Origin: G963665545 sp963665545 | Lineage (GTDB): Bacteria > Pseudomonadota > Gammaproteobacteria > Xanthomonadales > SZUA-36 | Length of the DNA: 64,000 nucleotides | Direction: 5' to 3' | NCBI GenBank assembly: GCA_963665545.2 | Contig: CAXXKZ010000011.1 | Coordinates: forward strand, 682,001 to 746,000 | Shown here: positions 27,997-36,265 of the stretch, piece after piece | Position numbering within the stretch: the first letter of the stretch is position 1 | Layout of the letters: each line of letters starts with the position of its first letter | Translations under genes and position numbers: made by a program | Notes under the pieces: generated by a model | What the model was told of the DNA's origin: nothing | Database searches by the model: none | What the model saw: the letters and a program-made list of their open reading frames with translations, nothing else

Positions 27997-29496
27997 CTAA
28001 CCAGCGAACGACGCAGCATTAACCAGTAAGTGCGTGCCAATGCTGGCGAAATAGCCAATCACGATGGCCCATGACCATTTCAAGTGGCTGAAGAAGGTGT
28101 ATACACCCTTCGCCGTACCCATTACGGCCACGCCTGCCGCCGAGCCAATGGACAGCATCGAACCACCAACGCCGGCGGTCAGCGTAACGAGCAACCATTG
28201 CCCATGATTCATATCCGGGTACATTTCCAGGACCGCGAACATCACCGGGATATTGTCGACAATAGCAGAGGCGAAGCCGACGATGATGTTGGCTGCAGTT
28301 GGCCCCAGACCCACATACATGAGTTCTGAACCGATGGCGAGGTAGCCGAACGCGCCCAACCCGCCAACGCACATGATGACCCCGTAGAAAAACATCAACG
28401 TGTCCCATTCCGCCCGCTGCATGTTGTGGTATACGTCATATACCGATTTTCTGCCGCCTCCACCTTCAACCGCAGCCGACAAAGCCAGCTCCAGCGCTGA
28501 GTCCTGTAGCTGGCGTTCCTCCCGCATCTGATCGAGCTTCATGTCCCGTCTTCGCAGGTAATATCCATAGAATTTCAAAAATCCCAGGCCAGTCATCATG
28601 CCGACCACCGGAGGCAGATGCAGAAAATTATGCATGGATACGGCCATCGCAATGGTTACAACAAACAAAGCGACAACGATCCAGGCGCCATGTTTAAGGG
28701 CAGCTTGTTCCGCCACCGGATCGGGACTTTCCCTGGAGAGCGCAAAACTGAGCAACCCGGCGGTTACCAGCCAGTTGACCATTGAGGGGACCAACAGTGC
28801 AAAAAACTCCTGGAACTGCACCTGACCATTCTGCCAAACCATCAGGGTAGTGATGTCACCAAACGGACTGAATGCGCCCCCTGCATTGGCTGCAACGACG
28901 ATATTGACGCAGGCCACGGCCACAAAGCGATGATTACTTCCCCCGACGGCAACAACCACGGCCGACATCATCATGGCGGTAGTCAGGTTATCGGCGATGG
29001 GTGACATGAGAAAGGAAAGGCCACCCGTGATCCAGAATATTTTTCGGAGCGAAAAGCCTTGCGTCACCAGCCAGACACGCAACACCTCGAACACGCCACG
29101 CTCTTCCATCGTATTGATGAACGTCATCGCAGCGAGGAGGAACAAAAACAGCTCCACAAACTCGAGCAGGTCATGCCGAATGGCGAGGTCTGCCCGGTGC
29201 ACATCGCCGGCCTGAATGGAAGCAATCGCCACCAGCACCCAGATAAAACCGGCCGCCACAATCACCGGCTTGGACTTGCGCAGGTGAATCACCTCCTCGA
29301 CAATCACCAATACGTACGCAGCAACGAAGATGAACAGCGACAGGATGCCCGCCCAGTGTTGTGTCAGGTCGATAAAATCCAACGGGCCACCCTCCGATGC
29401 CATCGACACCACCGGAATCAAGCTCATCAGGCTAAGACCGATGGTCCATGCGGCGCGCCGGATTTTGCTGCCTGGCTGGGGTATTGGCGTATTCAT
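27997..29496 (-). CDS. nhaD: Na+/H+ antiporter of the NhaD family
   Basis: A 499-residue inner-membrane protein with about 12 helices. An N-terminal hydrophobic segment may act as an export signal, as is known for NhaD. Family landmarks are PIADNLTTAMMMSAVVVAVGG, VNIVVAANAGGAFSPFGDITTLMVW and AIVDNIPVMFAVLEM, containing the acidic and polar residues of the ion path. It exchanges sodium for protons and fits a saline habitat. A 120-residue cytoplasmic loop around residues 300-370 is charged. It is 20 bases downstream of mltF. Confidence 0.92.
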   Translation of the reverse strand: MNTPIPQPGSKIRRAAWTIGLSLMSLIPVVSMASEGGPLDFIDLTQHWAGILSLFIFVAAYVLVIVEEVIHLRKSKPVIVAAGFIWVLVAIASIQAGDVHRADLAIRHDLLEFVELFLFLLAAMTFINTMEERGVFEVLRVWLVTQGFSLRKIFWITGGLSFLMSPIADNLTTAMMMSAVVVAVGGSNHRFVAVACVNIVVAANAGGAFSPFGDITTLMVWQNGQVQFQEFFALLVPSMVNWLVTAGLLSFALSRESPDPVAEQAALKHGAWIVVALFVVTIAMAVSMHNFLHLPPVVGMMTGLGFLKFYGYYLRRRDMKLDQMREERQLQDSALELALSAAVEGGGGRKSVYDVYHNMQRAEWDTLMFFYGVIMCVGGLGAFGYLAIGSELMYVGLGPTAANIIVGFASAIVDNIPVMFAVLEMYPDMNHGQWLLVTLTAGVGGSMLSIGSAAGVAVMGTAKGVYTFFSHLKWSWAIVIGYFASIGTHLLVNAASFAG

Positions 29497-29516
29497 TGTG
29501 GGCCCATCGGTAGACG

Positions 29517-31091
29517 TCAGTCCAGGCCCTTTTTGCGAGCTTCGTCTGCCCGCTGCAGTTGACTGTAGGAACTCAGACTGTAGGCCAGGTAATACTTATA
29601 AATATTGGCGACATACTGGACCGTCTCACGACCGATTTCCCTGGCTGCCATGACCTCGACGTTGTCGAACCAGACATTGGGATCAAGGCCTCTTTCTTGC
29701 GCCTTTTTTCGCAGGCCACGGACCCTGGCCGGCCCGGCGTTGTAGGCCGCAAAAGCAAAGAGCGTCTGGTTGAACAGATCCATATCATTGTCGGAGAAAT
29801 AGCGCTTTCTGATGAAGTCCAGGTACTTGATGCCGGCGTGTATGTTGGCTTCGGCAGTACTGACGTCTGGAATACCCACATTCGGGTCTGCCGCCGTGCT
29901 GGGGAGCAACTGCATGATGCCAATCGCGCCCGCTGAACTTCGCGCGCTCTGTTCCAGCCGCGATTCCTGATAACCCTGGGCGGCCACCATCAGGTAGTCA
30001 AAGCCGTACTGTGTGGAATAATTCTGGAATAATGCCGCCAGATCGACGAAACGCTGGTAGTCGGAATGATTCAGGGCGTTCTTGGTCCAGTAATCCTCGG
30101 AGATATACCTTTTGATCAAAATATTCCCCATTAAAGTGCCCTGCTTGTGCGATTGATTGAATTCATTCAAGGCGGCGGCAAGCTGCGGGCTGTTTTTCCT
30201 GATGGCCCACCCGAACTGGCTGCCTGATCGAAAAACAATGTCATTGCGCAGTGTCAGACCATCAAACACCTCTGCCCACAATCTCGCTTTATAGTCATCC
30301 ACGACCACCCAGGGGAGCAAACCCACTGCGACCATTTCCAGATATTCATCATCTTCCAGAATCTCCGAGGCGTCCTACAGGTCGATCAGAGGCTTGCCTT
30401 CAGATTCAAAGCGCCGGTTCAGCTTCTCCAGACTGCTGCGGTAACTGCTGGACCGCCGAACGTGAATGGTGAGGCCGGTGAGATCATCGACTGCTTCAAT
30501 TGCGGGCGCAGACGGACCGGTGACCAGGATTTCGTTGACCCCGGAATACACCGGTTGAGAGAAGTCGACCACCTCCTGCCGCTCGGACGTGATGGTCAAA
30601 GAAGCGGCGGCAATGTCACCGCGCCCAGCCAATAAAAACGGAATCAAGTTGCCGCGCGCCACAGGAAGATAAATCACGTGGACTTTCAAGTGTCCGGTTT
30701 TCATCTTCTTATTCAATTCGTCTTCGAACATCTTGAATAAGTCATAGGTGATGCCGCTTTCCTGCGCACCGTCGAGAAAATACCGTCCCACCCCGTAGGT
30801 GGTGAGCACCCGAATGACCCGCCGATCTTGCATATCGGCCAGGTCACCAAACCATGGCTCGACCAGCCGTTTGAGGCCCACGGGAAGTTTGTCTTCCGGG
30901 ATTGGTTGGGGGTCAGCGACATCCTCCGTCGGTTCCTTCGCTGCCGGATGCTCTAATGCCTCAGCCTCAATCGGCTGCCCCTCATGCCCGGTGGTGGAAC
31001 CGGTGGGCTCGGAATCGGAACAAGCAACAATAAGTAATGAAGCAACGATGAGCGCGAGGGTTGCAGGTGTTTTCTTGTGGTCGAAATTCAT
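29517..31091 (-). pseudogene. mltF: Membrane-bound lytic transglycosylase F, interrupted by one in-frame amber codon
   Basis: The lipoprotein signal (LALIVASLLIVACSD) is followed by a periplasmic solute-binding-like domain up to residue 238, then TAG at 30377-30375. Beyond it the same frame continues without a shift (DASEILEDDEYLEM, then LLPWVVVDDYKARLW) into the catalytic transglycosylase domain, with the Glu in QGYQESRLEQSARSSAGAIG and IMQLLPST. Only one base change from a sense codon separates this from an intact gene. As read, a soluble-domain fragment would be made; translation from an internal Met would lack an export signal. Family role: cleavage of peptidoglycan glycan strands at the outer membrane. 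Confidence 0.85.
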
Positions 31092-31326
31092 ACCCGGGCG
31101 CCCAAATATTAATCAGGTCTGAGTATACTCCACCCGATTTCTCCCGTTCGCCGGTTCGACGGAAAGACAATATTCTGTCTGCCTGATCTAATTTTGAGCA
31201 AACCATTCGGTTCGTCGCAAACCAACGGAGGCCCTTTCGAATTAACTTTCCATGGTATTCAGCAACTTGGAATTTTCAGCTCAGATTGACGTTGAGAAAG
31301 TCCTCATAAACTCTGCAATATCTGGT

Positions 31327-31355
31327 TTGACAGAACCGGCATCGGGGAGTAACTT
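31327..31355 (+). promoter_or_regulatory. Candidate sigma-70 promoter of the structured RNA
   Basis: A perfect -35 hexamer TTGACA (31327-31332) is followed after 17 bases by TAACTT (31350-31355), matching the -10 consensus at three of six positions including the first two. The predicted start is near 31362. No coding frame with a ribosome site follows, but a terminator does. Confidence 0.5.
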
Positions 31356-31361
31356 TGATCC

Positions 31362-31848
31362 CCCGTTAGACGAAGCCCTTCAGCCAGAAGGCCGACCCGC
31401 CGGAAGGCAGCGGAGGTGCAGAGGACAGCGGGATAGTACTCAGGTGGTACTGAGTACGTCACCCAGACCGGGCTCTGCCAAAACGGTCGTACCACGAAAG
31501 GGTGACTCGAGAGGGAGACGCGATCCCTTGAGATAGACGCCGCGGGGCGGGAAGCTCGGAGAGTCGAAAGGCACGAAGAGAAGAACGACTCGGAAAGTCG
31601 AAAGGCCGAAGAGGTGAAAGCCTCGGAAAGTCGAAAGGCGGGACCGGTGAAAGCCAGAACACGCCGTAGAGACCGGAAGGACGTCGATAAATAAGAGCGG
31701 GGGTATAAGACCCGCGGCCAGCACCGAGCGGTAGAGCAAAGCGGAGCGGGACGAAGATGGAAAGGCCTTGGAGGATCTGCAGTCCACCACAAGCGGAGTT
31801 CCAGCACTTTTACACGGGAGAGGAGGCGTAAGCCTCCTCTCTTTTTTT
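31362..31848 (+). ncRNA. Candidate structured non-coding RNA, about 490 nt
   Basis: A protein-free stretch with dense hairpin potential on the plus strand. GTACTCAG pairs with CTGAGTAC at 31436-31457, AGAGGGA with TCCCTT at 31510-31530, GAGG with CCTC around GTGAAAG at about 31610, GCGGG with CCCGC at 31697-31715. A unit CTCGGAAAGTCGAAAGGC occurs three times, at about 31555, 31589 and 31622, spaced about 34 bases, giving GAAA-rich loops. It ends in a strong terminator and starts behind a good promoter. It is strongly purine biased on this strand. It does not match my memory of RNase P RNA, tmRNA, 6S, SRP RNA or a group II intron domain V. A remnant of a group II intron remains possible. Confidence 0.5.
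31818..31848 (+). terminator. Strong Rho-independent terminator ending the RNA candidate
   Basis: GAGAGGAGGC (31818-31827) pairs perfectly with GCCTCCTCTC (31832-31841) across a GTAA tetraloop, followed by seven T residues. The direction is plus. No plus-strand protein gene lies upstream, which is why a non-coding transcript is proposed. Confidence 0.9.
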
Positions 31849-31874
31849 GTGCCTGCACTCATTCCCCATCCCAC

Positions 31875-32013
31875 AGGAGCCGCAGGGGACCCGCCGGCCC
31901 CGGTTGGGTAAGTCGAGCAAAGCGAGCGGTACCAGAGGGGCCAGGCGCCTATTGCATGCCGTCGAGCGCAGCCGCCTTCCGCCGAAGGCGGGAGCAGGGA
32001 AGCGAGACTCCTT
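31875..32013 (+). repeat. Dispersed repeat, copy 1
   Basis: A 139-bp element. Its left 43 bases (31875-31917) match 58676-58718 on the opposite strand with one mismatch. Its right 14-18 bases match 58594-58607 and 8302-8319. The middle is not conserved. Both ends carry related inverted sequences (AGGAG..CGC at the left, GCG..CTCCT at the right), as expected of a small non-autonomous element. No protein is encoded. Confidence 0.75.
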
Positions 32014-32122
32014 TAATCTTTGTAAAAAGCCTGCCAAGCGTGTACCTTTGCCCGTCCTATATCGGGGGAATTAAGTTAGACTTCCGAATCAATCAAAAAT
32101 TTGCCATTTACGCCACACCGCA

Positions 32123-32944
32123 ATGGAATCGCAGCAAAATCCCCAGACCAACAAAGAACCCGTCATCCGCATCCGCAACCTGGTTTTCAGGCGGGGCAGA
32201 AAGATCATATTTGACGGCATCAACATGGACGTTCATCAGGGCTCAATGGTCGCCATCATGGGCCCTAGTGGTTCGGGCAAGACCACACTTCTGCGACTGA
32301 TCTCCGGACAATTGATACCGGACGAAGGCAGCGTGGAAGTGGGCGGCAGAAGAGTGGACCAAATGTCCCGCCGCGAACTGAATCTTTTCCGCCGCCACAT
32401 TGGTGTTTTGCTCCAGAATGGTGCGCTGTTTACTGATCTGACGGTATTTGAAAACATTGCAACACCTCTGCGTGAACATACAGATTTGCCGGAGGCACTG
32501 ATTCGACGACTGGTCATGATCAAGCTGCATTCAGTGGGGCTGGGCGGCACCGAGGAATTCATGCCCCAATCACTTTCCGGCGGCATGGCTCGCAGGGTAG
32601 CGCTGGCCAGGGCGGTCGTGATGGACCCCAGCATCATGCTCTATGACGAGCCCATGACTGGCCTCGATCCGATTGCGGTATCGACTGTCAGAACCCTGAT
32701 GCGGGAATCCAATGATACGCTTGGACTCACCAGCGTGGTTGTCACCCACAATGTCGCCCAGATGCGTCGCCTGGTGGATTATTGCTACATCATCGCTTCC
32801 GGCGGGATTGCCGGTGAAGGCCCGCCTGAGCAACTGGAGGCGAGTGCGGAGCCCGGCGTGAATCAGTTCATGAACGGCAAAGTGGAGGGGCCGATACCGT
32901 TTCATTATGAAACACCGGACAGGCCCTGGAGCCTGTTGGATTGA
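32123..32944 (+). CDS. mlaF: Phospholipid transport ABC ATP-binding protein MlaF
   Basis: A 273-residue ATPase. Walker A is GPSGSGKTTLLR (about residue 50), the signature is LSGGMARRVALARA, and Walker B is SIMLYDEPMTGLDP. It powers the MlaFEDB inner-membrane complex that moves phospholipids between the inner membrane and the periplasmic carrier MlaC, keeping outer-membrane asymmetry. First gene of the six-gene mla operon; its stop is 1 base before the mlaE start. The 109 bases upstream hold the likely promoter region next to the dispersed repeat. Confidence 0.93.
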   Translation: MESQQNPQTNKEPVIRIRNLVFRRGRKIIFDGINMDVHQGSMVAIMGPSGSGKTTLLRLISGQLIPDEGSVEVGGRRVDQMSRRELNLFRRHIGVLLQNGALFTDLTVFENIATPLREHTDLPEALIRRLVMIKLHSVGLGGTEEFMPQSLSGGMARRVALARAVVMDPSIMLYDEPMTGLDPIAVSTVRTLMRESNDTLGLTSVVVTHNVAQMRRLVDYCYIIASGGIAGEGPPEQLEASAEPGVNQFMNGKVEGPIPFHYETPDRPWSLLD

Positions 32945-32945
32945 C

Positions 32946-33728
32946 ATGAGCGAATCGCCGCACGAGCCACCGCAGCTTTTCAACGCATTCCTCGAAGGGA
33001 TTGCGGGCACCGGCCAGTGCCTGTTGTTTTTGATGCGCATGCTGTCCGGCCTGCGATTCAGCCCCAGCCAGATGCAACAGGTGCTCCAGCAGACTTACCT
33101 GATTGGCGCCCGCTCGTTGGTCATTATCATGATTTGTGGCTTCTTCGTGGGTATGGTCTTGTCCCTGCAGGCCATTAATGCCCTGGAACAATTTGGCGCC
33201 TCCAATCAGGTCAGCCTTTTGGTGGGCAAGTCACTGTTTCGGGAACTGGGCCCGGTATTGACCGCCCTGCTGTTTGCCGGACGTGCGGGCACATCCGTTA
33301 CCGCCGAGATCGGCCTGATGAAAGCCACCAGCCAGCTTGATGCCATGGAGTTGATGGCCATCGACCCGGTACAACGCATTGCTCTGCCCCGCTTCCTGGC
33401 CGGCCTGATTTCTGTGCCGTTGTTGACTGCCATGTTCAACGCGATGGCGATACTTGGCAGTGTGGTTTTTTCAATTGGTGTCATGGACCTCGACGCGGGC
33501 ATTTACTGGAGCAATCTCCAAAACAACGTGTACTTTGGCCAGGACTTCATGGGCGGGCTATGGAAAAGCTTCTTTTTTGGCGGCCTGATCAGTTTGGTGG
33601 CGGTGTTCTTTGGCTACACCAGCAAGCCGACCGGAGCCGGGGTGGGCACGGCGACGACCAATACCGTGGTTCTGAGTTCGGTTCTGATTCTGGTATTTGA
33701 TTTTATATTGACTTCATTCTTCATATAG
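32946..33728 (+). CDS. mlaE: Phospholipid transport permease MlaE
   Basis: A 260-residue permease of the MlaE family with about five membrane helices. Typical segments are QTYLIGARSLVIIMICGFFVGMV, FRELGPVLTALLFAGRAGTS and the coupling-helix region AEIGLMKATSQLDAMELM. ATG 32946 (MSESPHEPPQ) is chosen because it follows the mlaF stop directly; an upstream in-frame ATG lies inside mlaF. It forms the membrane channel of the Mla complex. Confidence 0.93.
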   Translation: MSESPHEPPQLFNAFLEGIAGTGQCLLFLMRMLSGLRFSPSQMQQVLQQTYLIGARSLVIIMICGFFVGMVLSLQAINALEQFGASNQVSLLVGKSLFRELGPVLTALLFAGRAGTSVTAEIGLMKATSQLDAMELMAIDPVQRIALPRFLAGLISVPLLTAMFNAMAILGSVVFSIGVMDLDAGIYWSNLQNNVYFGQDFMGGLWKSFFFGGLISLVAVFFGYTSKPTGAGVGTATTNTVVLSSVLILVFDFILTSFFI

Positions 33729-33745
33729 GCGCCTGAGGTGGCGAT

Positions 33746-34216
33746 ATGCGTGCAAATTACAGAGTAGAAGTAGCGTCCGGAATATTTATTCTACTGGGCA
33801 TCGGGGCATTGTTGTGGCTGGCGACCGAAGCCACGGATTACGGCCGGGAGCTGGGTGAGGACAGTTATGCCATAACCGCACGATTTACCAATGTCGGAGA
33901 CTTGAAAGACCGGGCGCCGGTCAAAGTCGGCGGCGTAAAAGTTGGAATCGTGGAATCTATTGAGCTAGATCCGGTCTCATATGAAGCTATCGTCCTTATG
34001 CGCCTGGCTGCCCGATTCGACGAAATTCCATCGGACACCGGTGCATCGGTTTTGACTTCAGGAATTCTTGGCGACCGCTATATCGGGCTGGAGCCTGGAG
34101 GTGCACCGGACATGTTGCAGGACGGCGATGAGTTGTTCATAACCCAATCGGCTCTGGTGCTGGAACAGATTGTGGGCAAGTACCTTTTTAACGCATCCAA
34201 AGGTGAGGATAAATGA
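33746..34216 (+). CDS. mlaD: Phospholipid transport substrate-binding protein MlaD (MCE domain)
   Basis: A 156-residue protein with one N-terminal membrane anchor (about residues 7-27) and one MCE domain (YAITARFTNVGDLKDRAPVKVGGVKVG, SGILGDRYIGLEPG). The family forms a hexameric ring with a lipid-conducting pore in the periplasm. Length is usual for bacterial MlaD. It overlaps the mlaC start by 4 bases (ATGA). Confidence 0.92.
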   Translation: MRANYRVEVASGIFILLGIGALLWLATEATDYGRELGEDSYAITARFTNVGDLKDRAPVKVGGVKVGIVESIELDPVSYEAIVLMRLAARFDEIPSDTGASVLTSGILGDRYIGLEPGGAPDMLQDGDELFITQSALVLEQIVGKYLFNASKGEDK

Positions 34217-34848
34217 GATCCATCCTATCGAGTTTTGCCTATGGCGTGCTCGCAAGCTGCGCGATTTACGCGTCAATCCTGCCGGCCTCATACGCACAAG
34301 AAAATTCCGAACCAATAGAATTACTGGAACAGACGGCTGGGCAGATTTTGCAGCAGCTCAATGAACGCCGGGATGAATTTACCGCCCAACCCAGTCTGCT
34401 GAGAGCCATCATCCGTCAAGACCTGATCCCCCTGATTGACATGGAATACTCTTCGCGCCTGATCCTCGGCAGGTCTGGCCGGGAAGTTACCGAAACGCAA
34501 CTCGGGGCTTTTTCGGAGGCGATGAGTTCCGTCCTGATCAACCGCTATGCCGACGGCCTGCTGCAATTCAAGTCACAAGACCAGATGGAAATATTGCCGC
34601 TTAGGGGCAAGAACACCGATCGCTTGACGCGCGTAAGGACCCGGATCAAGCTGCCCAATGGAGGTCATGCACCCATCGACTACGCTTTCCACAAAACCGA
34701 CCAGGGTTGGAAAGCATTTGACGTTACCGTGGAAGGAATTTCCTACGTCATCACCTTCAGAAACCAGATTGCGCCGCGGGTTGCCGAAGTCGGTATCGAC
34801 CGGGTAACAGCAGATCTTTCTGCGGGAAATCTTCGACTCAATGACTAA
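34213..34848 (+). CDS. mlaC: Periplasmic phospholipid-binding protein MlaC
   Basis: A 211-residue protein with a signal peptide (MRSILSSFAYGVLASCAIYA, cleavage likely after SYA) and the MlaC/Ttg2D fold. Recognisable are IIRQDLIPLIDMEYSSRLILG, RVRTRIKLPNGGHAPIDYAF and WKAFDVTVEGISYV. It shuttles phospholipid across the periplasm between MlaA and MlaFEDB. The start overlaps the mlaD stop, and its end overlaps the mlaB start by 8 bases. Confidence 0.92.
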   Translation: MRSILSSFAYGVLASCAIYASILPASYAQENSEPIELLEQTAGQILQQLNERRDEFTAQPSLLRAIIRQDLIPLIDMEYSSRLILGRSGREVTETQLGAFSEAMSSVLINRYADGLLQFKSQDQMEILPLRGKNTDRLTRVRTRIKLPNGGHAPIDYAFHKTDQGWKAFDVTVEGISYVITFRNQIAPRVAEVGIDRVTADLSAGNLRLND

Positions 34849-35194
34849 GGATCATGAACAAGAATCCATGCCCAGGCTTAGTGTAGAAAAGGACGGCCGT
34901 GCCGTGCTCTCAGGCGAGTTGACCCTCGACACTGTCGGTAGTGTCTTCGCGCAAGTGAAACAGTACTATGCGCAAGGCGGACTCGTAACTGATGTCGATC
35001 TTGGCGCCGTCGGCAGGGTTGACAGCGCTGGCCTTGCCTTGCTGCTCGAATGGCAGGCGCTTCAGTCGGCAAAAGGACCGGCTGACGGCGGGGGGCGTTT
35101 TCGCACCATCAATGTCCCCCTCCGTGTGCTGCGCCTGGCCAAGCTTTGCGAAGGGGTCGCCCTGCTGCAAATGTCAGCCCGGGTCGAAGCGTAG
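34841..35194 (+). CDS. mlaB: STAS-domain protein MlaB
   Basis: A 117-residue STAS-domain protein (VDLGAVGRVDSAGLALLLEWQ at about residues 50-70 with the conserved Ser). In the Mla complex this cytoplasmic subunit binds and supports MlaF. The start at 34841 overlaps mlaC; the TAG stop abuts the mlaA start. Confidence 0.88.
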   Translation: MTKDHEQESMPRLSVEKDGRAVLSGELTLDTVGSVFAQVKQYYAQGGLVTDVDLGAVGRVDSAGLALLLEWQALQSAKGPADGGGRFRTINVPLRVLRLAKLCEGVALLQMSARVEA

Positions 35195-35953
35195 GTGACA
35201 GACATGCGCATGCAATCTCATCGACTGCAGTGCCTGGGCAGGCGTTCAGTCATTGTTCTCGCGATGATCCTTCTGTCTGGCTGTGCCGGCCAGAAAACGA
35301 CGCTGACTGATCCTGAAAAGGACCCGTGGGAATCATTTAATCGCAAGATTTTTGCATTCAACGAGGGCGTCGACAAGGCCATCGCCAAGCCAGTGGCGAA
35401 GGCCTATACCGCGGTCTTGCCGGAAGCGCCGCGGCGGGGCGTGCGAAACTTCTTCCGCAATCTGGCCTGGCCGGTGACCTTTCTGAATCTGCTCTTGCAG
35501 GGAAAACCCAACGAGGCGATGACGGCAACAGGCCGGTTCCTGATCAATTCGACGGTTGGACTGGGTGGATTTTTTGATGTCGCAGGACGTGCCGGAATGC
35601 CCTATTACACCGAGGATTTTGGACAAACTCTGGCCACCTGGGGTTGGCAGGACAGCCGCTATTTGGTCGTCCCTTTCCTGGGCCCTTATACACTCAGAGA
35701 TGGATTGGGACGGTCCTTTTACGGCTACGCGCATCCAGTCAGCTACATGATCCGGGAACACAATGTGTATTGGCCCTTCATCCTCGACCTGATCAGCATT
35801 CGGGCCACTTTGCTGCCGTTTGAATCGCAGAGGGCAAATGTCGCAGACCCTTACGTATTTATGCGGGACGTCTATCTGCAACGACGCAACTTCCTGATCT
35901 ACGACGGCGACCCCCCACCGCCGGATTACGATGCAATGCTGGAAGAGTATTAA
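35195..35953 (+). CDS. mlaA: Outer-membrane lipoprotein MlaA (VacJ)
   Basis: A 252-residue lipoprotein: hydrophobic signal and lipobox MILLSGCAG, then the VacJ core DPWESFNRKIFAFNEGVDK, VRNFFRNLAWPVTFLNLLLQG and YLVVPFLGPYTLRDG. It removes misplaced phospholipid from the outer leaflet of the outer membrane and passes it to MlaC. GTG at 35195 follows the mlaB stop directly; ATG three codons later is also possible. Having mlaA inside the operon, rather than apart as in Escherichia, is seen in several other gammaproteobacterial groups. Confidence 0.92.
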   Translation: MTDMRMQSHRLQCLGRRSVIVLAMILLSGCAGQKTTLTDPEKDPWESFNRKIFAFNEGVDKAIAKPVAKAYTAVLPEAPRRGVRNFFRNLAWPVTFLNLLLQGKPNEAMTATGRFLINSTVGLGGFFDVAGRAGMPYYTEDFGQTLATWGWQDSRYLVVPFLGPYTLRDGLGRSFYGYAHPVSYMIREHNVYWPFILDLISIRATLLPFESQRANVADPYVFMRDVYLQRRNFLIYDGDPPPPDYDAMLEEY

Positions 35954-35959
35954 GCTCCT

Positions 35960-36230
35960 AGGGGATCGTTCCCGCGCATCCTTGGGGAATCGTTCCCGCG
36001 CATCCCTGCGCTCCACGATCTAAGCACATCCTTGTGCAAATCCGCGATCTAAGCACGCTGCACTGTGCGTACTGGCTTCGTCTTTGATGCCTTGGGATCG
36101 CTCCCGCGCATCCCTGCGCTCCGCGATCTAAGCACGCTGCACTGTGCGTACTGGCTTCGTCTTTGATGCCTTGGGATCGCTCCCGCGCATCCCTGCGCTC
36201 CGCGATCTAAGCACGTCCTTGTGCAAACTG
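35960..36230. repeat. 79-bp tandem repeat block
   Basis: Two complete 79-bp units (36044-36122 and 36123-36201) are nearly identical and are followed by a partial third to about 36230. Shorter, degenerate copies of the segments TCCCGCGCATCC and GCGATCTAAGCAC precede them from about 35960. The units contain short inverted pairs (for example GCACGCTGCACTGTGCG). The block fills the 312 bases between mlaA and the transporter operon; no coding frame is convincing. The operon promoter must lie in or just after it. Confidence 0.85.
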
Positions 36231-36265
36231 GCATAATTCTGACGGGTATTTCAAAGGCAGCGTTT

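Noticed and set aside
30375..30377. Pyrrolysine insertion at the amber codon of mltF, suggested by the methylamine operon
   Set aside because: Pyrrolysine is used in methyltransferases of another pathway; no pyl genes are present, the N-methylglutamate route does not need it, and other genes here end normally in TAG.
31304..31874. Open frames of 144 and 184 codons on the minus strand opposite the RNA candidate
   Set aside because: The translations are Ser/Arg/Phe-rich repeats caused by the purine-rich tandem units, in two frames at once, and they would start inside a terminator hairpin.
31810..32037. A 75-codon minus frame sharing LDLPNRGRRV with a frame at 58544-58819
   Set aside because: The likeness comes from the dispersed DNA repeat; the flanking parts do not align, and in one copy the frame ends in unrelated sequence.
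35960..36230. CRISPR array
   Set aside because: The units are 79 bp direct repeats without unique spacers between them, and no cas gene is near.
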